A stretch of DNA of 5,832 nucleotides from Nanobdellota archaeon (GTDB lineage Archaea > Nanobdellota > Nanobdellia > SCGC-AAA011-G17 > VGLX01), in assembly GCA_030691925.1 (NCBI GenBank), contig JAUYDG010000021.1, forward strand, positions 1-5,832. Reading direction: 5' to 3'. This document shows positions 5,466-5,832 of the stretch, in pieces. Each line of letters begins with the position of its first letter. Position 1 is the stretch's first letter. Below the pieces are notes generated by a model. It saw only the letters and a program-made list of their open reading frames with translations, had not been told where the DNA came from and searched no databases. The position numbers and the translations under genes are program-made.

Positions 5466-5832
5466 TCAAAACTGGCCTAAGCTAGTCTGGCGGCCTGCAA
5501 GTTTAGAAAGCTTAGCATCAGAGATACCCAACCTGACTTTACCGTATACACCGTCAAAACCAGGGCTTATATCAACTTTGCCATCCCTTAGCTCTACTAT
5601 GGCTTTTGCGATTTTTTCATCAGCAACCTTTTTCAATTCCTCAAAAGAAGCATCAAGCAGGACGTTCATCTCAGAACCAAACTTTTCTATAAGCCTGTTA
5701 TACGTTTCCAACACTTTCTTAGAATTAAGCTGCTTAACATGCAAGACTTCAGCAATAATCTCTGACAAAGGAATAATTGATCTAAACGGCTTAGCCCCTT
5801 CAGGTCTGAAAACATCCTCCCTATCAGCCAGC
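5466..5832 (-). CDS. Endonuclease Q (EndoQ; PHP-domain family), C-terminal 121 residues, cut by window edge
   Basis: The minus strand is open from the right edge to TGA at 5466-5468. The visible part begins LADREDVFRPEGAKPFRSII and continues PLSEIIAEVLHVK, then the helix around NRLIEKFGSEMNVLLDASFEE, and DISPGFDGVYGKVRL near the end. The LADR, RPEGAKPF, PL-EIIAE and GFDGVYGKV segments correspond to the conserved C-terminal region of EndoQ/TIGR00375-type proteins, often mislabelled as helicases. EndoQ cuts DNA on the 5' side of deaminated bases (uracil, hypoxanthine) and abasic sites (known for the Thermococcales enzyme). The PHP catalytic domain lies outside the window. The last residues, QTSLGQF, form a PCNA-interacting PIP box. 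The TTG at 5766-5768 is an internal leucine, not a start, because the family similarity continues upstream of it. The gene is convergent with the lipoprotein. Confidence 0.87.
   Translation of the reverse strand, partial: LADREDVFRPEGAKPFRSIIPLSEIIAEVLHVKQLNSKKVLETYNRLIEKFGSEMNVLLDASFEELKKVADEKIAKAIVELRDGKVDISPGFDGVYGKVRLGISDAKLSKLAGRQTSLGQF

Noticed and set aside
5466..5768. A separate 100-residue gene starting at TTG 5768
   Set aside because: The same frame continues upstream to the window edge with EndoQ-like sequence (LADR, RPEGAKPF), so the TTG is an internal leucine.

Overview
The window looks like chromosomal DNA from an archaeon, most probably of the DPANN group (Woesearchaeota/Pacearchaeota-like). 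The evidence is a Pelota (archaeal/eukaryotic ribosome rescue factor), a geranylgeranyl-reductase-family flavoprotein, an archaeal-type prepilin peptidase, EndoQ with a PCNA-binding tail, TTTATAAA promoter boxes about 26 bp upstream of start codons (leaderless transcription), and compact A/T-rich spacing. The DPANN placement is inferred from the style of the two secreted proteins and the small unknown protein; no rRNA or tRNA is present to prove it.

Layout. Bases 1-152 (minus) hold the first 50 codons of a prepilin/preflagellin peptidase that runs off the left edge. It is divergent from a geranylgeranyl reductase family gene (205-1281, plus). A single palindromic TATA box (176-183) sits at the right distance for both starts. 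The reductase converges on Pelota (1278-2354, minus), and the two stop codons overlap. Pelota is divergent from an unrecognised 228-residue protein (2421-3107, plus), again around a palindromic TATA box (2378-2385). That gene has composition unlike its neighbours and a GC-rich 3' end.

A third promoter (3201-3215) precedes a two-gene surface-protein unit (plus). The first gene (3255-4433) encodes an N-terminally membrane-anchored, pilin-like protein with three similar beta-rich modules. The second (4453-5406) encodes a lipobox-bearing lipoprotein and has a strong Shine-Dalgarno sequence. A T-rich tract (5414-5438) closes the unit. From the right edge, EndoQ (minus, C-terminal 121 residues visible) converges on it and ends in a PIP box for PCNA.

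How they fit together: Pelota (translation quality control) and EndoQ (deaminated-base repair) are housekeeping. The reductase probably acts on isoprenoid lipids. The peptidase and the pilin-like/lipoprotein pair point to cell-surface biology. The pair is the least described part of the window; a processing link between the peptidase and the pilin-like protein is a hypothesis. Apart from promoters and terminators I see no RNA gene, mobile element or CRISPR array.
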